Source: Myxococcota bacterium (lineage in GTDB: Bacteria > Myxococcota_A > UBA9160 > PR03). From it: 31,769 nt of DNA. The position numbers were made by a program, and so were the translations under genes. Numbering within the stretch: position 1 is the stretch's first letter; every line of letters starts with the position of its first letter. A model generated the notes under the pieces. That model did no database searches and was not told where the DNA came from. It saw only the letters and a program-made list of their open reading frames with translations. Of the stretch, positions 7,287 through 17,260 are shown in pieces. The stretch is from NCBI GenBank assembly GCA_030066475.1, contig JASJBO010000007.1, positions 1-31,769 on the forward strand. Direction: 5' to 3'.

Positions 7287-8105
7287 ATGCCCCGACCCGA
7301 GCCGCCGCGCACCGACCCGGTCTGGGAGGCGATCCGCACGGAGGTGCAGGAGGACGCGGCGCGCGAGCCGCTGCTGGCCAGCCTGCTCCACGCGACCGTG
7401 CTGCGCCACGCCTCGCTCGAGGACGCGCTCGCCTTCCACCTGGCCGGCAAGCTCGAGGATCCGAACCTCTCGGCGATGCTGATCCGCGAGGTGTTCGACG
7501 AGGCGATGACCGTGGACCCCTCGATCGGCGCGGCGGCGCGCCGCGACCTGCGCGCGGTGTCGGAGCGCGACCCGGCGTCGGCCGCGCGGCTCGCCACCGT
7601 GCTGCTCTACTTCAAGGGCTACCACGCCCTCCAGTCCTACCGGGTGGCGCACTGGCTGTGGACGCAGGGACGCCGGGCGCTGGCGCTCTACTTCCAGTCG
7701 CGCATCTCGCAGGCCTTCGCGGTCGACGTGCATCCCGCGGCGCGCATCGGCGCCGGCATCTTCATCGACCACGGCACCAGCGTGGTGATCGGCGAGACCG
7801 CGGTGGTCGAGGACGACGTCTCGATGCTGCACGAGGTGACGCTCGGCGGCACGGGCAAGGAGACCGGCGACCGCCACCCCAAGGTGCGGCGCGGCGTGCT
7901 GATCGGCACCGGCGCGAAGATCCTCGGCAACGTCGAGGTGGGGGAGGGCGCCAAGGTCGGCGCGGGGAGCGTGGTGCTCGAGGACGTGCCGCCCCACTGC
8001 ACGGTGGCCGGCGTGCCCGCGGAGGTGGTCGGGCGCCCGAGCGTCGAGCAGCCGGCGCTCGAGATGGACCACCGCCTGCCGCACCACGCGGGCGAGGGGA
8101 TCTAG
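7287..8105 (+). CDS. cysE: Serine O-acetyltransferase
   Basis: 272 residues from ATG at 7287 with GGAG upstream. It transfers acetyl from acetyl-CoA to L-serine, the first step of cysteine synthesis, in the cytoplasm. Seen: an N-terminal helical domain (1-140) containing KGYHALQSYRVAHWLW; a left-handed beta-helix of hexapeptide repeats (about 146-240); DHGTSVVIGET at 161-171 with active-site H162; LHEVTLGGTGK at 181-191; and GDRHPKV with H197. Length matches the family. It lies in a probable operon with the zinc-ribbon gene three bases upstream and is followed by a repeat array. Identification is secure; regulation by cysteine feedback is assumed from the family only. Confidence 0.93.
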   Translation: MPRPEPPRTDPVWEAIRTEVQEDAAREPLLASLLHATVLRHASLEDALAFHLAGKLEDPNLSAMLIREVFDEAMTVDPSIGAAARRDLRAVSERDPASAARLATVLLYFKGYHALQSYRVAHWLWTQGRRALALYFQSRISQAFAVDVHPAARIGAGIFIDHGTSVVIGETAVVEDDVSMLHEVTLGGTGKETGDRHPKVRRGVLIGTGAKILGNVEVGEGAKVGAGSVVLEDVPPHCTVAGVPAEVVGRPSVEQPALEMDHRLPHHAGEGI

Positions 8106-8108
8106 CAG

Positions 8109-8406
8109 GCTGGTGGACTTCGCTCGCCTGCGGCTCCGGCTGGGTGGACTTCGCTCGCCTGCGGCTCGCTGCGCGCGCCGTCGGGGGAACCGGCGGCGCT
8201 TGCGGGGTGCCCGCGAAGGGCCGGGTTGCCGGCGCGGGCGCGTCTTGGTGGACTTCGCTCGCCTGCGGCTCGCTGCGCGCGCCGCCGGGGGAACCGGCGG
8301 CGCTTGCGGGGTGCCATGGAGGGCGGTGTGCCAGCGCGGGCGCGTCCTGGGGGACTTCGCTCGCCTTCGGCTCGCTGCGCGCGCCTTCGGCGCTTGCGGG
8401 GGAGCC
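8109..8406 (+). repeat. Dispersed REP-like repeat, array B (4 copies, about 103-bp tandem period)
   Basis: Four plus-strand copies, with the GACTTCGCTCGCC segment starting at 8116 (truncated), 8147, 8251 and 8353. The last three are spaced 104 and 102 bp and share the layout GGACTTC, core GCTCGCCTGCGGCTCGC (TTC loop in the last), TGCGCGCGCC, a GC hairpin, CGCTTGCGGGG and a linker ending GCGCGGGCGCGTC. The stretch between cysE and the next gene (8106-8437) holds essentially only this array. Several frames stay open through it, which I treat as an effect of composition. Confidence 0.9.
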
Positions 8407-8437
8407 GTCGAGGAGCTCGGTGCCGCGCGGAGGCGGC

Positions 8438-9814
8438 CTAACTATCGCCCTTCATGCGGCGGATCTCTTCCTGGATCAGGGCTTCGGCCATCTGCGGGAT
8501 GACCTCCCAGGCGATCGACTCGATGCGGGTCAGGGCCTCGCGCACGATGCGGTCCGAGATGTCGCCGAAGGCCTCCCAGGCGACCTTCTCCAGGCTCTCG
8601 TGCAGGCGCTCGCGCAGGGCCGGCGTCAGGTCCGGGCCAGGGGCCGGCGCGGGCTCGGCGGAGCTGGCGGAGATGGCGGCCTCCGGCAGCGGCGGCGCCT
8701 CCGGGAGCGGCGGCGGCTCGGGCAGCGGCGGCGGCGCCTGGTCGTCTTCGGGGGCGGCCTCGAGGGCCGGCGGCGCGGGGGCCGGCGGCGGCTCGAGCAG
8801 GGACTCCGGCTCGGTCTCGGGCGGCGGCGGTGCGAGCGGCGCCGTCGCGGGAGGCTCCGGGAGCGCCGGCGGCGCCGGCACCCCGGCGCCGCTGCCCGCC
8901 TCGTCGAACGAGAAGTCGAAGCTCTCCTCGAAGCCGGCCGGCGCGAGGTCGGCGCCAGGCGGTGCCTCGCCGCTGCCGCCGGGGCTCGTGTCCAGCAGCG
9001 TGGTCGGCGGCGCGGCTTCGGGCTCGTAGGGCACCGTGGGCGGAGCCGGGGGCGTCGGCGGCGCCGCGACGGGCGCATCGAAGACGGCGTCGAGCTCGCT
9101 GCCCATCGCGCCGTCCGCGCTGGCCGCGGGCGCCGGCGGCGGGGGGTCGGGGAAGATCGCGATCGTGGCCTGCGGCTCGTCGGTCGGCGCCGCGAACGGA
9201 TCCGTCGCGACCGGCGGGACCTCGCTCTCGACGTCCGCCTCGAGCTCGAGCGGGTCGCCACCCAGCTCGGGCGGCTCCGCGCCTACCAGCACCGTCGCGG
9301 GGGCTTCACGGGGCGCGGGCGTGGTCTGGGGGCGATCCTCGTCGAAGAAGTCGTAGCCCGAGTCGTTCGTCTCGCCGGCCTCGACCGGAGGGGCCGCCAT
9401 GGCCACGGTGGCCTCCGGCGCCGTGTCGGCAGGCGTCGGCGCCGCGCTGCGCGCGAGCAGCTCGTTCACCTGGTCCACCAGTGCCTGGGCCTCGAACGGC
9501 TTGGTGATGTGCCCGTCGGCGCCGACCTCGCGCGCGCGGTCCTCGTCGAACGACTCGAAGGTGCCCGACAGCAGGACGACCGGCACGTGGCTCAGCGCGG
9601 GGTCCGCCTTGACCTCGCGGCACACCTCGTAGCCGTCCTTGCCCGGCATCAGCACGTCCGCCAGCACGACGTCGGGGCGTGCCTCGCGGGCCCGCGTGAC
9701 GGCATCGTCGCCGTTGTCCACGGTCAGCAGGACGATGTCCTCGTTCGCGAAGCTGATCCCGACGACCTTCTGGATGGTCACGCTGTCGTCGGCGAGAAGG
9801 AGCGTTCTCGGCAT
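8438..9814 (-). CDS. CheY-like receiver with long Pro/Ala linker and conserved helical C-terminus
   Basis: 458 residues from ATG at 9814. Residues 1-122 are a full receiver domain with acidic pair DD at 9-10, phospho-acceptor D53 (LADVLMPGKDG) and Lys of HITKPFEA. Residues about 125-395 are a low-complexity Pro/Ala/Glu-rich linker. The last 60 residues (ALRERLHESLEKVAWEAFGDISDR... IESIAWEVIPQMAEALIQEEIRRMKGDS) form an amphipathic helical module with two similar halves (EKVAWEAFGDIS and ESIAWEVIPQMA). Such receiver plus linker plus WEV-type tails occur in deltaproteobacteria; the output partner is unknown. No DNA-binding domain is seen, so control by protein contact is likely. It is divergent from a PP2C phosphatase gene. 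Confidence 0.85.
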   Translation of the reverse strand: MPRTLLLADDSVTIQKVVGISFANEDIVLLTVDNGDDAVTRAREARPDVVLADVLMPGKDGYEVCREVKADPALSHVPVVLLSGTFESFDEDRAREVGADGHITKPFEAQALVDQVNELLARSAAPTPADTAPEATVAMAAPPVEAGETNDSGYDFFDEDRPQTTPAPREAPATVLVGAEPPELGGDPLELEADVESEVPPVATDPFAAPTDEPQATIAIFPDPPPPAPAASADGAMGSELDAVFDAPVAAPPTPPAPPTVPYEPEAAPPTTLLDTSPGGSGEAPPGADLAPAGFEESFDFSFDEAGSGAGVPAPPALPEPPATAPLAPPPPETEPESLLEPPPAPAPPALEAAPEDDQAPPPLPEPPPLPEAPPLPEAAISASSAEPAPAPGPDLTPALRERLHESLEKVAWEAFGDISDRIVREALTRIESIAWEVIPQMAEALIQEEIRRMKGDS

Positions 9815-9905
9815 GGTTCCCCCACGGTGCCGCGGTCCGGCGCGGCACGCGCGCCTTTCGTCCGAGGCTCGGTTCGATGGCTCGGCGATTCACCGGGACG
9901 TCCCT

Positions 9906-9935
9906 ATTATCGACGCTGCCCCGCCGGCGATTGAA
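9906..9935 (-). promoter_or_regulatory. Possible promoter of the receiver gene
   Basis: On the minus strand, -10 GATAAT (9911-9906) and a weak -35 TTCAAT (9935-9930) with an 18-bp spacer, in an unusually AT-rich patch of the 270-bp divergent region 9815-10084. It would give a leader of about 85 bases. The rest of that gap shows nothing I can name. Confidence 0.35.
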
Positions 9936-10084
9936 CGGTTTTTGCGCCTGCGCGGCTGCCGGGGGGGAGGAGGCGAGACGCACGGGACCACGGAAGGCTA
10001 CCACCCGAAGGCCGTCCGGCCGATAGGGTGGGCCCCGGGGTCCGAGCCCCGGGCCGAGACGAGGTGGGGAGGTCCGCGAGTCCG

Positions 10085-10819
10085 ATGATCCTGCGAGCGG
10101 CAGCCGGTACGGACGTGGGTCGCCGCCGGGCGGCGAACGAGGACCACTACGCCCTGGCGCCGGAGATCGGCCTGTACCTGGTGGCGGACGGTCTGGGCGG
10201 TCACGTGGCCGGGCAGGTGGCGAGCGAGCTCGCCGCCGAGGCGTCGCTGCGGGCGGTGCGGACCCTCGAGGGCGCCGGCACCAGCCTCGCCGAGAAGCTC
10301 CGCTATGCCGTGATCGCCGCCAACCGCGAGGTCCACGAGACGGCCCGCCAGCGGCGCGAGCTCGCCGGGATGGGCACCACGCTGGTGGCGGTCCTGGCCC
10401 AGGACGGCCGCGCGGCCCTGGCCCACGTCGGCGACAGCCGGGCCTATCTGGTGCGGGGCGGTCGGATCCGCCAGCTCACCGACGACCACTCTCTGGTCGG
10501 CGAGCTGGTGCGACGCCGCGAGATCAGCGCCGACGCCGCCCGTGAGCACCCCCAGCGCCACGTGCTCACGCGCGCGGTCGGGGTGCGACCGTCGGTCGAG
10601 CCGGACCTCGCAGAGCTGACGCCCGAGGCCAACGATGTCTTCGTGCTGTGCTCCGACGGGCTCACCGGCCACGTGCGCGACGAGGAGATCGCGCGCTGCG
10701 TCACCGAGGTCGAGGACCCGCAGCAGGCCATCGACCAGCTCATCGCCCTCGCGAACCAGCGTGGGGGCGACGACAACATCACGGTCGTCGTCGCACGCTG
10801 CGAGAAGGACGACGACTAG
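10085..10819 (+). CDS. PP2C-family protein serine/threonine phosphatase
   Basis: 244 residues from ATG at 10085; GGGGAGG lies about 12 bases upstream, a little far, and an in-frame GTG at 10064 is possible. It removes phosphate from Ser/Thr, using two metal ions. Seen: GTDVGRRRAANEDHY at the N-terminus, VADGLGGHVAGQVAS (metal-binding DG), GMGTTLVAVL, AHVGDSRAYLVRGG, LCSDGLTGHV and the C-terminal GGDDNITVVV. Length and motif order match the stand-alone bacterial Stp/PrpC type. No Ser/Thr kinase gene is in the window, so the partner is elsewhere. Divergent from the receiver gene and followed by repeat array C. Confidence 0.92.
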   Translation: MILRAAAGTDVGRRRAANEDHYALAPEIGLYLVADGLGGHVAGQVASELAAEASLRAVRTLEGAGTSLAEKLRYAVIAANREVHETARQRRELAGMGTTLVAVLAQDGRAALAHVGDSRAYLVRGGRIRQLTDDHSLVGELVRRREISADAAREHPQRHVLTRAVGVRPSVEPDLAELTPEANDVFVLCSDGLTGHVRDEEIARCVTEVEDPQQAIDQLIALANQRGGDDNITVVVARCEKDDD

Positions 10820-10825
10820 TAAGCT

Positions 10826-11130
10826 GGTGGACTCCGCTCGCCTGCGGTCTTGGTGGACTCCGCTCGCCTTCGGCTCGCTGCGCGCTCCGGCTTCGCCTTC
10901 GCTTGCGGCTTCCCCCTGCGATCTTGGCGGAGATGGCTACGGGAGCTCCGGTCGTGAGGCCGCCTCGCCGGCCTGCCAGCTCGGCCCGAAACCGCCAAGG
11001 TCGCCCGCGCAAGCGCCGAAGGCGCGCGCAGCGAGGCGAAGCCGAGCGAAGTCCAGCAGTTGGACTCCGCTCGCCTTCGGCTCGCTGCGCGCTTCGGCTT
11101 CGCCTCCGCTTGCGGCTTCCCCCTTCGATC
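10826..11130. repeat. Dispersed REP-like repeat, array C (4 copies in both orientations)
   Basis: Copies: truncated direct at 10826-10848, direct at 10849-10910, inverted at 11011-11055, direct from 11060. The second and third face each other across a 118-bp centre (10901-11018) and form a REPIN-like inverted pair. The third and fourth touch back to back (GAAGTCCAGCAGTTGGACTCC region, 11049-11068). The inverted copy has core GCTCGGCTTCGCCTCGC, with the inner pair swapped relative to its neighbours (GCTCGCCTTCGGCTCGC). The remaining 11131-11375 shows no gene I can support. Confidence 0.88.
10901..11018 (+). repeat. 118-bp element centre, copy 1 (second copy at 19217-19334)
   Basis: This stretch matches 19217-19334 at about 108 of 118 positions by eye, with no length change. 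It is itself partly palindromic: GCGATCTTGGCGG at 10918-10930 mirrors CCGCCAAGGTCGC at 10992-11004 with one mismatch. Flanked by inverted REP-like copies, it looks like the interior of a small non-autonomous element. Confidence 0.8.
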
Positions 11131-11375
11131 GACGGTTGTGCCGGGGGAGCTGACGGTTTCGTAACTGCTCGGGGGGGCGCGCCGTCGAATCCTTGACGCT
11201 CTCGGCGCGGCCCCGCGTCTGCCGCAGCCGTGGGTGGCAGCGCAGCTGCGCAGGAATCTTCACGGCGTGGTGCCCTCCCGACCGCGAAAGACGGTGCGAT
11301 GACGCGGGGTTGCAGCCCTGGGGGCGGCCTCCGCGGTGACTTCTGCGGACGCGGCGCCGCCCTCCAGAACGGTGG

Positions 11376-11393
11376 TTGGCACGCCCCGTGCTT
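11376..11393 (+). promoter_or_regulatory. Sigma-54-type promoter upstream of the FliA-like sigma gene
   Basis: TTGGCACGCCCCGTGCTT carries GG at 11378-11379 and GC at 11390-11391 with exactly ten bases between them, and the TGGCAC half matches the sigma-54 consensus. Transcription would start near 11403, giving a leader of about 67 bases before the ATG at 11470. Two sigma-54 activators are encoded immediately downstream. The match is seen; use of the site is inferred. Confidence 0.6.
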
Positions 11394-11469
11394 CGTCCTG
11401 CATCCCGAGCGCAGGCGGCCGGAAGGAGTCCGGCAGTCGGAGTCGCCGACGGGGTGAACCGGGGGGAAG

Positions 11470-12234
11470 ATGGAGACGGTGTTGCGGGAAGCCAAGGAGA
11501 AGCACTCGGAGATTCCGGCGTCGGTGAAGGAGCAGATCGTGCTCGAGCACGCGCCCCTGATCCGGTACATCGTCAACCGCATCGCGGTGCGACTTCCCTC
11601 GCACATCGACCTCGACGACCTTCACAACACCGGCGTGATCGGTCTGATGGACGCGATCGAGAAGTACGATCCCGAGAAGAACTGCAAGTTCAAGACCTAC
11701 GCCGAGTTCCGCATCAAGGGCGCGATCCTCGACCAGCTCCGCTCGCTCGACTGGGTGCCGCGCAGCGTGCGCCAGAAGGGCCGCCGCCTCGAGCGCGCCT
11801 ACGGCGAGGTGGAGCAGCGGCTGGGTCGCTCGGCCAGCGAGGAGGAGGTGGCCGATTCGCTCGGGCTCCAGATCGAGAAGTTCCACGAGCTGCTCAATCA
11901 GGTGCGCGGCGTCTCGCTCGTCAACCTGGAGGAGCTGCGCGGCACGGGCAGCGACGGCGAGCGCACCGGCAGCTACGCCGACATCGTCGAGGACGTCCAC
12001 TCCGAGAACCCGTTCTCGGCCTTCAAGCAGCAGGAGACGCGCCGGGTCATCGCCGCCACCATCGGCCAGCTCCCGGAGAAGGAGCGCCTGGTCCTCACGC
12101 TCTACTACTACGAGGACCTGAACATGAAGGAGATCGGCTCGATCCTCGGCATCACCGAGTCGCGCGTCTGCCAGATCCACACCAAGGCGGTCGGCCGGCT
12201 CCGAGCCAAGCTCAAGAGCCTCACCGAGCGCTAG
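11470..12234 (+). CDS. fliA: FliA/WhiG-family (sigma-28 type) RNA polymerase sigma factor
   Basis: 254 residues from ATG at 11470, preceded by a purine-rich GGGGGGAAG. Seen in order: region 2 (PLIRYIVNRIAVRLPSHIDLDDL... GVIGLMDAIEKYDP... FKTYAEFRIKGAILDQLRSLDWVPRSVR), region 3 (about 105-160) and region 4 with a helix-turn-helix (LPEKERLVLTLYYYEDLNMKEIGSILGITESRVCQIHTKAVGRLR). The DWVPRSVR segment is typical of the FliA/WhiG group. In flagellated bacteria it drives late flagellar and chemotaxis genes, but no flagellar gene is in the window, so it may serve another regulon. It converges with an NtrC-type regulator (19 bp between stops). Confidence 0.88.
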   Translation: METVLREAKEKHSEIPASVKEQIVLEHAPLIRYIVNRIAVRLPSHIDLDDLHNTGVIGLMDAIEKYDPEKNCKFKTYAEFRIKGAILDQLRSLDWVPRSVRQKGRRLERAYGEVEQRLGRSASEEEVADSLGLQIEKFHELLNQVRGVSLVNLEELRGTGSDGERTGSYADIVEDVHSENPFSAFKQQETRRVIAATIGQLPEKERLVLTLYYYEDLNMKEIGSILGITESRVCQIHTKAVGRLRAKLKSLTER

Positions 12235-12253
12235 CTCGAAGGCCAGCACTCCA

Positions 12254-13696
<1,443 letters not shown>

Positions 13697-13737
13697 CGAT
13701 GCTCAAGTGTCCCGATTCCGGGACCGATGACGGCCGC

Positions 13738-15189
13738 ATGGGCAAGGAGTGCGCAGCGTCCGCGGCGCTCGAGCACGGCGCCGGCTCCGATGCCGAGCCG
13801 GGGCTGGTCCTGGTGGTCGACGACGAGGTCCTGATGCTGCGGGCCCTCGGTCGGATCCTGCGCGCCGACGGGCACCGCGTGGTGCTGGCGGAGCGCCCCG
13901 ACGCGGCCGAGACCGCGCTGCTCGAGCCCGACCTGGAGGTCGTGCTGCTCGATCTCTTCTTCGGCGAGCAGAGCGGTCTCGAGCTGCTCGACCGCATCAA
14001 GCGTGAGCGGCCCGAGGTCGAGGTCGTGGTCATGACGGGCCACGCCAGCATCGAGAGCGCCGTCGGCTGCATGCGCCGCGGCGCCTTCGACTACCTGGCC
14101 AAGCCGTTCGAGGACGTGCACCGCGTCCGCACCACGGTGCAGAAGGCGCTCGAGCGCAACCGGCTGCTGCGGCGCAACCACGAGCTCGAGCGCGAGCTGC
14201 GCGAGCGGGGCGTGATTCCCGAGCTGATCGGCAACGCGCCCGCGACCCGGCGCCTGGTGCGCACCATCCAGAGCCTGCGCCACAACGAGAGCCACGTGCT
14301 GATCCGGGGCGAGAGCGGCTCGGGCAAGGAGCTGGTCGCGCGGGCCATCCACGCCACCGGCCAGCGCAGCGAGGGTCCCTTCGTGCCGGTCGACTGCGGC
14401 GCCCTGCCCGAGACGATCATCGAGAGCGAGCTGTTCGGCCACCAGCGCGGCGCCTTCACCGGGGCGGTCGGGGCGCCCGGCCTGTTCCGCATGGCCCAGG
14501 GCGGCACGCTCTTCCTCGACGAGGTGGGCGAGATCCCGCTGGCGGTGCAGGCGAAGCTGCTGCGCGCGCTGCAGTACAAGGAGGTGCGCCCGCTGGGCGC
14601 GGCCGGGCCGCAGCCCGTCGACCTCCGCGTCATCACGGCGACGCACCGCGATCTCGAGGCGATGGTCGAGCGGGGCCGCTTCCGGATGGACCTGTACTAC
14701 CGGCTCGACGTGGTGCGGATCGAGGTGCCCCCGCTGCGCGCGCGGCAGGAGGACATCCCGCTGCTCGTCCACCACTTCCTCGAGAAGCACCGGCGGGTGG
14801 GCTCGGACGTCGTGGGCATCGACGAGTCGGCCCTGGCGCTGCTGGTGTCGCACGACTGGCCCGGCAACGTTCGCGAGCTCGAGAACGCGATCGAGTCGGG
14901 ACTGGCGCTCGCGCGCGGCCCGCGCCTGCGCGCGGCCGACCTGCCACTGGGCCGCGGCCGGCGCCGGGGGCGGGCGGTGCCGGGCCCCGCGGCCGACGCC
15001 GCGCTCCCGCTGTCACTCGCGGCGTACGAGCGCAGCGCGCTCGAGCGCGCGCTCCGCGAGTCGGGCGGCAACGCCACCGAGGCCGCTCGCCGGCTCGGCA
15101 TCGGGCGGAGCACCTTCTACCGCAAGCTCGGCAAGCACGGTCTGCGCGAGGACGAAGGCGGGGTTGGTCCCGGACGCGCGATCGGATAG
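13738..15189 (+). CDS. NtrC-family sigma-54-dependent response regulator (second)
   Basis: 483 residues from ATG at 13738, an internal start in a longer open frame. Receiver domain (about 22-140) with D72 ([11 protein letters not shown]) and K122 (LAKPFED); AAA+ domain with Walker A GESGSGKE, a canonical GAFTGAV loop, [12 protein letters not shown] and [17 protein letters not shown]-terminal Fis-type helix-turn-helix ([20 protein letters not shown]). It is a full activator of sigma-54 RNA polymerase. The downstream histidine kinase gene on the same strand is its most likely partner. Phospho-partner and targets are inferred; one candidate target is the sigma-54-like site before fliA. Confidence 0.93.
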   Translation: MGKECAASAALEHGAGSDAEPGLVLVVDDEVLMLRALGRILRADGHRVVLAERPDAAETALLEPDLEVVLLDLFFGEQSGLELLDRIKRERPEVEVVVMTGHASIESAVGCMRRGAFDYLAKPFEDVHRVRTTVQKALERNRLLRRNHELERELRERGVIPELIGNAPATRRLVRTIQSLRHNESHVLIRGESGSGKELVARAIHATGQRSEGPFVPVDCGALPETIIESELFGHQRGAFTGAVGAPGLFRMAQGGTLFLDEVGEIPLAVQAKLLRALQYKEVRPLGAAGPQPVDLRVITATHRDLEAMVERGRFRMDLYYRLDVVRIEVPPLRARQEDIPLLVHHFLEKHRRVGSDVVGIDESALALLVSHDWPGNVRELENAIESGLALARGPRLRAADLPLGRGRRRGRAVPGPAADAALPLSLAAYERSALERALRESGGNATEAARRLGIGRSTFYRKLGKHGLREDEGGVGPGRAIG

Positions 15190-15256
15190 CTTCGCTCCAC
15201 CCCCCGAGGCCAGCGGGTTCGAGCCGCCCCGGTGCAGCGTCGGGGCGAACAAGGGG

Positions 15257-16894
15257 GTGGAGCGCGTGGAGCGCGTCGCTGAGGCGGACCAGCCGGTTCG
15301 CATCGTCGTTGCGGAGCCCGTCGAGGCGGTTCCGTGGCGCGACACGGCCGCTGCGCTGCGGCGGCTCGGGGCCGAGGTGGAGCTGGTGCGCGTCCACGAC
15401 GCGGCAGCCTGCCTGGAGCGGGCGCGCGCGGGCGCCGACCTGGTGGTGCTCGACGAGGCGCTCGGCCCGCCGGCCGGTACGGTGCTCGAGGCGCTCCGCG
15501 GCGAAGGCCCGCCGGTGGTGCTGGTGGTCGGAGCGGGCGGCGCCGACGCGGCGCTGCGGGCGTTCCGCGCCGGAGCCGCCGACTGCGTGATCGCCAGCGC
15601 CGACTACGGCGAGGTGCTCCCCGCCGTCGCCCTCGAGCAGCTCAGCGGCTGGCGGCGCCGGCGCGAGCGCCGGGCCGCGGGCCGCCGGGTGCGCGATCTG
15701 CGCCGCTACCTCCGGAACATCATCCAGAACATGAACGGCGGCCTGCTGGTGGTGGGACTCGACGGGTGCATCAGCGCCGCCAATCCCACCGCGGCCCAGA
15801 TCCTGGGTGCCGGGCGCGACGAGCTGCCGGGCCGCCCGGTCTGGGAGTGGCTCTCGGAGGATCCGCGCGGCGGCTCGAGCCTGGCGCGCGCGCTCGAAGA
15901 CGGGACGCGCAGCCGCGGCGTCGAGGCGATGGTCCGCCGCCCCGACGGCGGCCTGGTCCCGATCGGCCTGTCGTGTGCGCCGCTGCTCGAAGACGACGGC
16001 ACCCGCCTGGGGGCGGTCGCGATCTTCCAGGACCTGTCCGAGCTGAAGCAGCTCCAGCGCCAGGTGCTCCAGACGGAGAAGATGGCCTCGATCGGCCAGC
16101 TCGCCGCCGGCGTGGCCCACGAGATCAACAACCCGATGGGCTTCATCCACGCCAACCTGGCGCAGATGGAGGAGTACCTCGCCGACCTGGGCCGCCTGCT
16201 CGAGGCGGCGGACGGGCTCGCCAAGGTCGCCGGAGTCGAGGGCGGGCCGGCGCTGCGCGCGGCCGCCGAGCGCTACGCCGAGTGCACGCGCGACGTGGAC
16301 ACCGCCTGGGTGCTGGACGACTTCGGCAAGGCGCTGCGCGAGTCGCAGGAGGGCTCGGAGCGCATCCGCCACATCGTGCAGGATCTGCGCTCGTTCGCGC
16401 ACCGCGACGACGCCGAGCTGGTGCCCGCCGATCTCGCCCGCTGCCTCGACTCCACCGCCCACATCGTGTGGACCATGATGAAGCACTCGCTGGTGCTGCG
16501 GAAGGAGTACGGCAGCCTGCCCCCTGTGCGCTGCTACCCGATGCAGCTCCAGCAGGTGTTCATGAACCTGCTGGTCAACGCCTACCAGGCGATCGAGCAG
16601 CGCATGCGGACGGCGGGTGGGAGCGGCGAGATCGTGCTGCGCACGCGCTCCTGCGGCGACCACGTCGAGATCGAGGTGAGCGACGACGGCATCGGGATCG
16701 AGCCCGACTGCCTGGCGCGGATCTTCGACCCCTTCTTCACCACCAAGGAGGTCGGCGTCGGCACGGGCCTCGGCCTCTCCACGTCCTTCGACATCGTGCG
16801 GCGCCACGGCGGGACGCTGCGCGCCGAGCCGCGCTCGGGCGGCGGGACCACCTTCTCGGTGCAGCTGCCGGTGGCGGGTCCCGCGGCGGGATGA
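15257..16894 (+). CDS. PAS-domain sensor histidine kinase with degenerate N-terminal receiver
   Basis: 545 residues from GTG at 15257 (an in-frame TTG at 15164 overlaps the previous gene). N-terminal 12-130 has the strand pattern of a receiver with a possible acceptor D66 (LVVLDEALG), but lacks the usual acidic pair and conserved Lys. Then PAS (about 150-262: RNIIQNMNGGLLVVGLDGCISAANPTAAQIL), HisKA with H288 (LAAGVAHEINNPMGF) and an HATPase_c domain (NLLVNAYQAIEQ, DDGIGIEP, FDPFFTTKEVGVGTGLGLS). No membrane span, so it senses in the cytoplasm. It autophosphorylates and probably feeds the upstream NtrC-type protein and the receiver whose start overlaps its stop as ATGA. Confidence 0.9.
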   Translation: MERVERVAEADQPVRIVVAEPVEAVPWRDTAAALRRLGAEVELVRVHDAAACLERARAGADLVVLDEALGPPAGTVLEALRGEGPPVVLVVGAGGADAALRAFRAGAADCVIASADYGEVLPAVALEQLSGWRRRRERRAAGRRVRDLRRYLRNIIQNMNGGLLVVGLDGCISAANPTAAQILGAGRDELPGRPVWEWLSEDPRGGSSLARALEDGTRSRGVEAMVRRPDGGLVPIGLSCAPLLEDDGTRLGAVAIFQDLSELKQLQRQVLQTEKMASIGQLAAGVAHEINNPMGFIHANLAQMEEYLADLGRLLEAADGLAKVAGVEGGPALRAAAERYAECTRDVDTAWVLDDFGKALRESQEGSERIRHIVQDLRSFAHRDDAELVPADLARCLDSTAHIVWTMMKHSLVLRKEYGSLPPVRCYPMQLQQVFMNLLVNAYQAIEQRMRTAGGSGEIVLRTRSCGDHVEIEVSDDGIGIEPDCLARIFDPFFTTKEVGVGTGLGLSTSFDIVRRHGGTLRAEPRSGGGTTFSVQLPVAGPAAG

Positions 16895-17259
16895 ACGACG
16901 CGCCGACCCTCCTGCTGGTGGACGACGAGGCGGCCATCCTGAACGCACTCCGGCGCGCGCTGCGCCGCGAGGGCTATCGCATCCTCACCGCGAGCGGCGT
17001 CGACGAGGCGCTGCGCATCCTCGACGCCGAGTCGATCGACGCGATCGTGTCCGACCACAAGATGCCGCGCGCGAGCGGGCTCGAGCTGCTCGAGGCGGCG
17101 CGCGCCCGGCACCCGGCCGCGGCCCGCATCCTGATCACCGGCTGGCCCGACGCCGTCCCGGAGGACCGGCGGCGGTCGCTCGGACTCCACGCCTTGCTGC
17201 CGAAGCCGTGGGAGGCGGACGCGCTCAAGCAGGTGCTCCGCGACGCGCTGGGTCGCTGA
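16891..17259 (+). CDS. Single-domain response regulator (receiver only)
   Basis: 122 residues from ATG at 16891, overlapping the kinase stop by ATGA, so translation is probably coupled. Receiver motifs: DDE at 11-13, acceptor D55 (IVSDHKMP), Thr of LITGWPD and Lys of LLPKPWEAD. No output domain. The KPW ending is typical of receivers found beside hybrid-type kinases. It may act as a phosphate sink or relay for the adjacent kinase, or act through protein contacts. Its stop is one base from the convergent membrane-protein gene. Confidence 0.9.
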   Translation: MNDAPTLLLVDDEAAILNALRRALRREGYRILTASGVDEALRILDAESIDAIVSDHKMPRASGLELLEAARARHPAAARILITGWPDAVPEDRRRSLGLHALLPKPWEADALKQVLRDALGR

Positions 17260-17260
17260 G

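Noticed and set aside
8109..8406. CRISPR array
   Set aside because: Spacings are regular only here and the linkers are repeats too. There are no unique spacers of constant length, and no cas genes in the window.
8102..8502. Small open frames inside repeat arrays (also near 10816-11263 and 18998-19478)
   Set aside because: They translate the repeat itself (WTSLACGSLRAP-like strings) in several frames, with no ribosome binding sites.
11131..11375. c-di-GMP or other riboswitch before fliA
   Set aside because: No GEMM-type conserved blocks could be aligned, and most of the stretch lies upstream of the predicted start site.
11230..11457. 75-codon plus-strand frame before fliA
   Set aside because: No ribosome binding site, low-complexity product, and it overlaps the sigma-54-type promoter.
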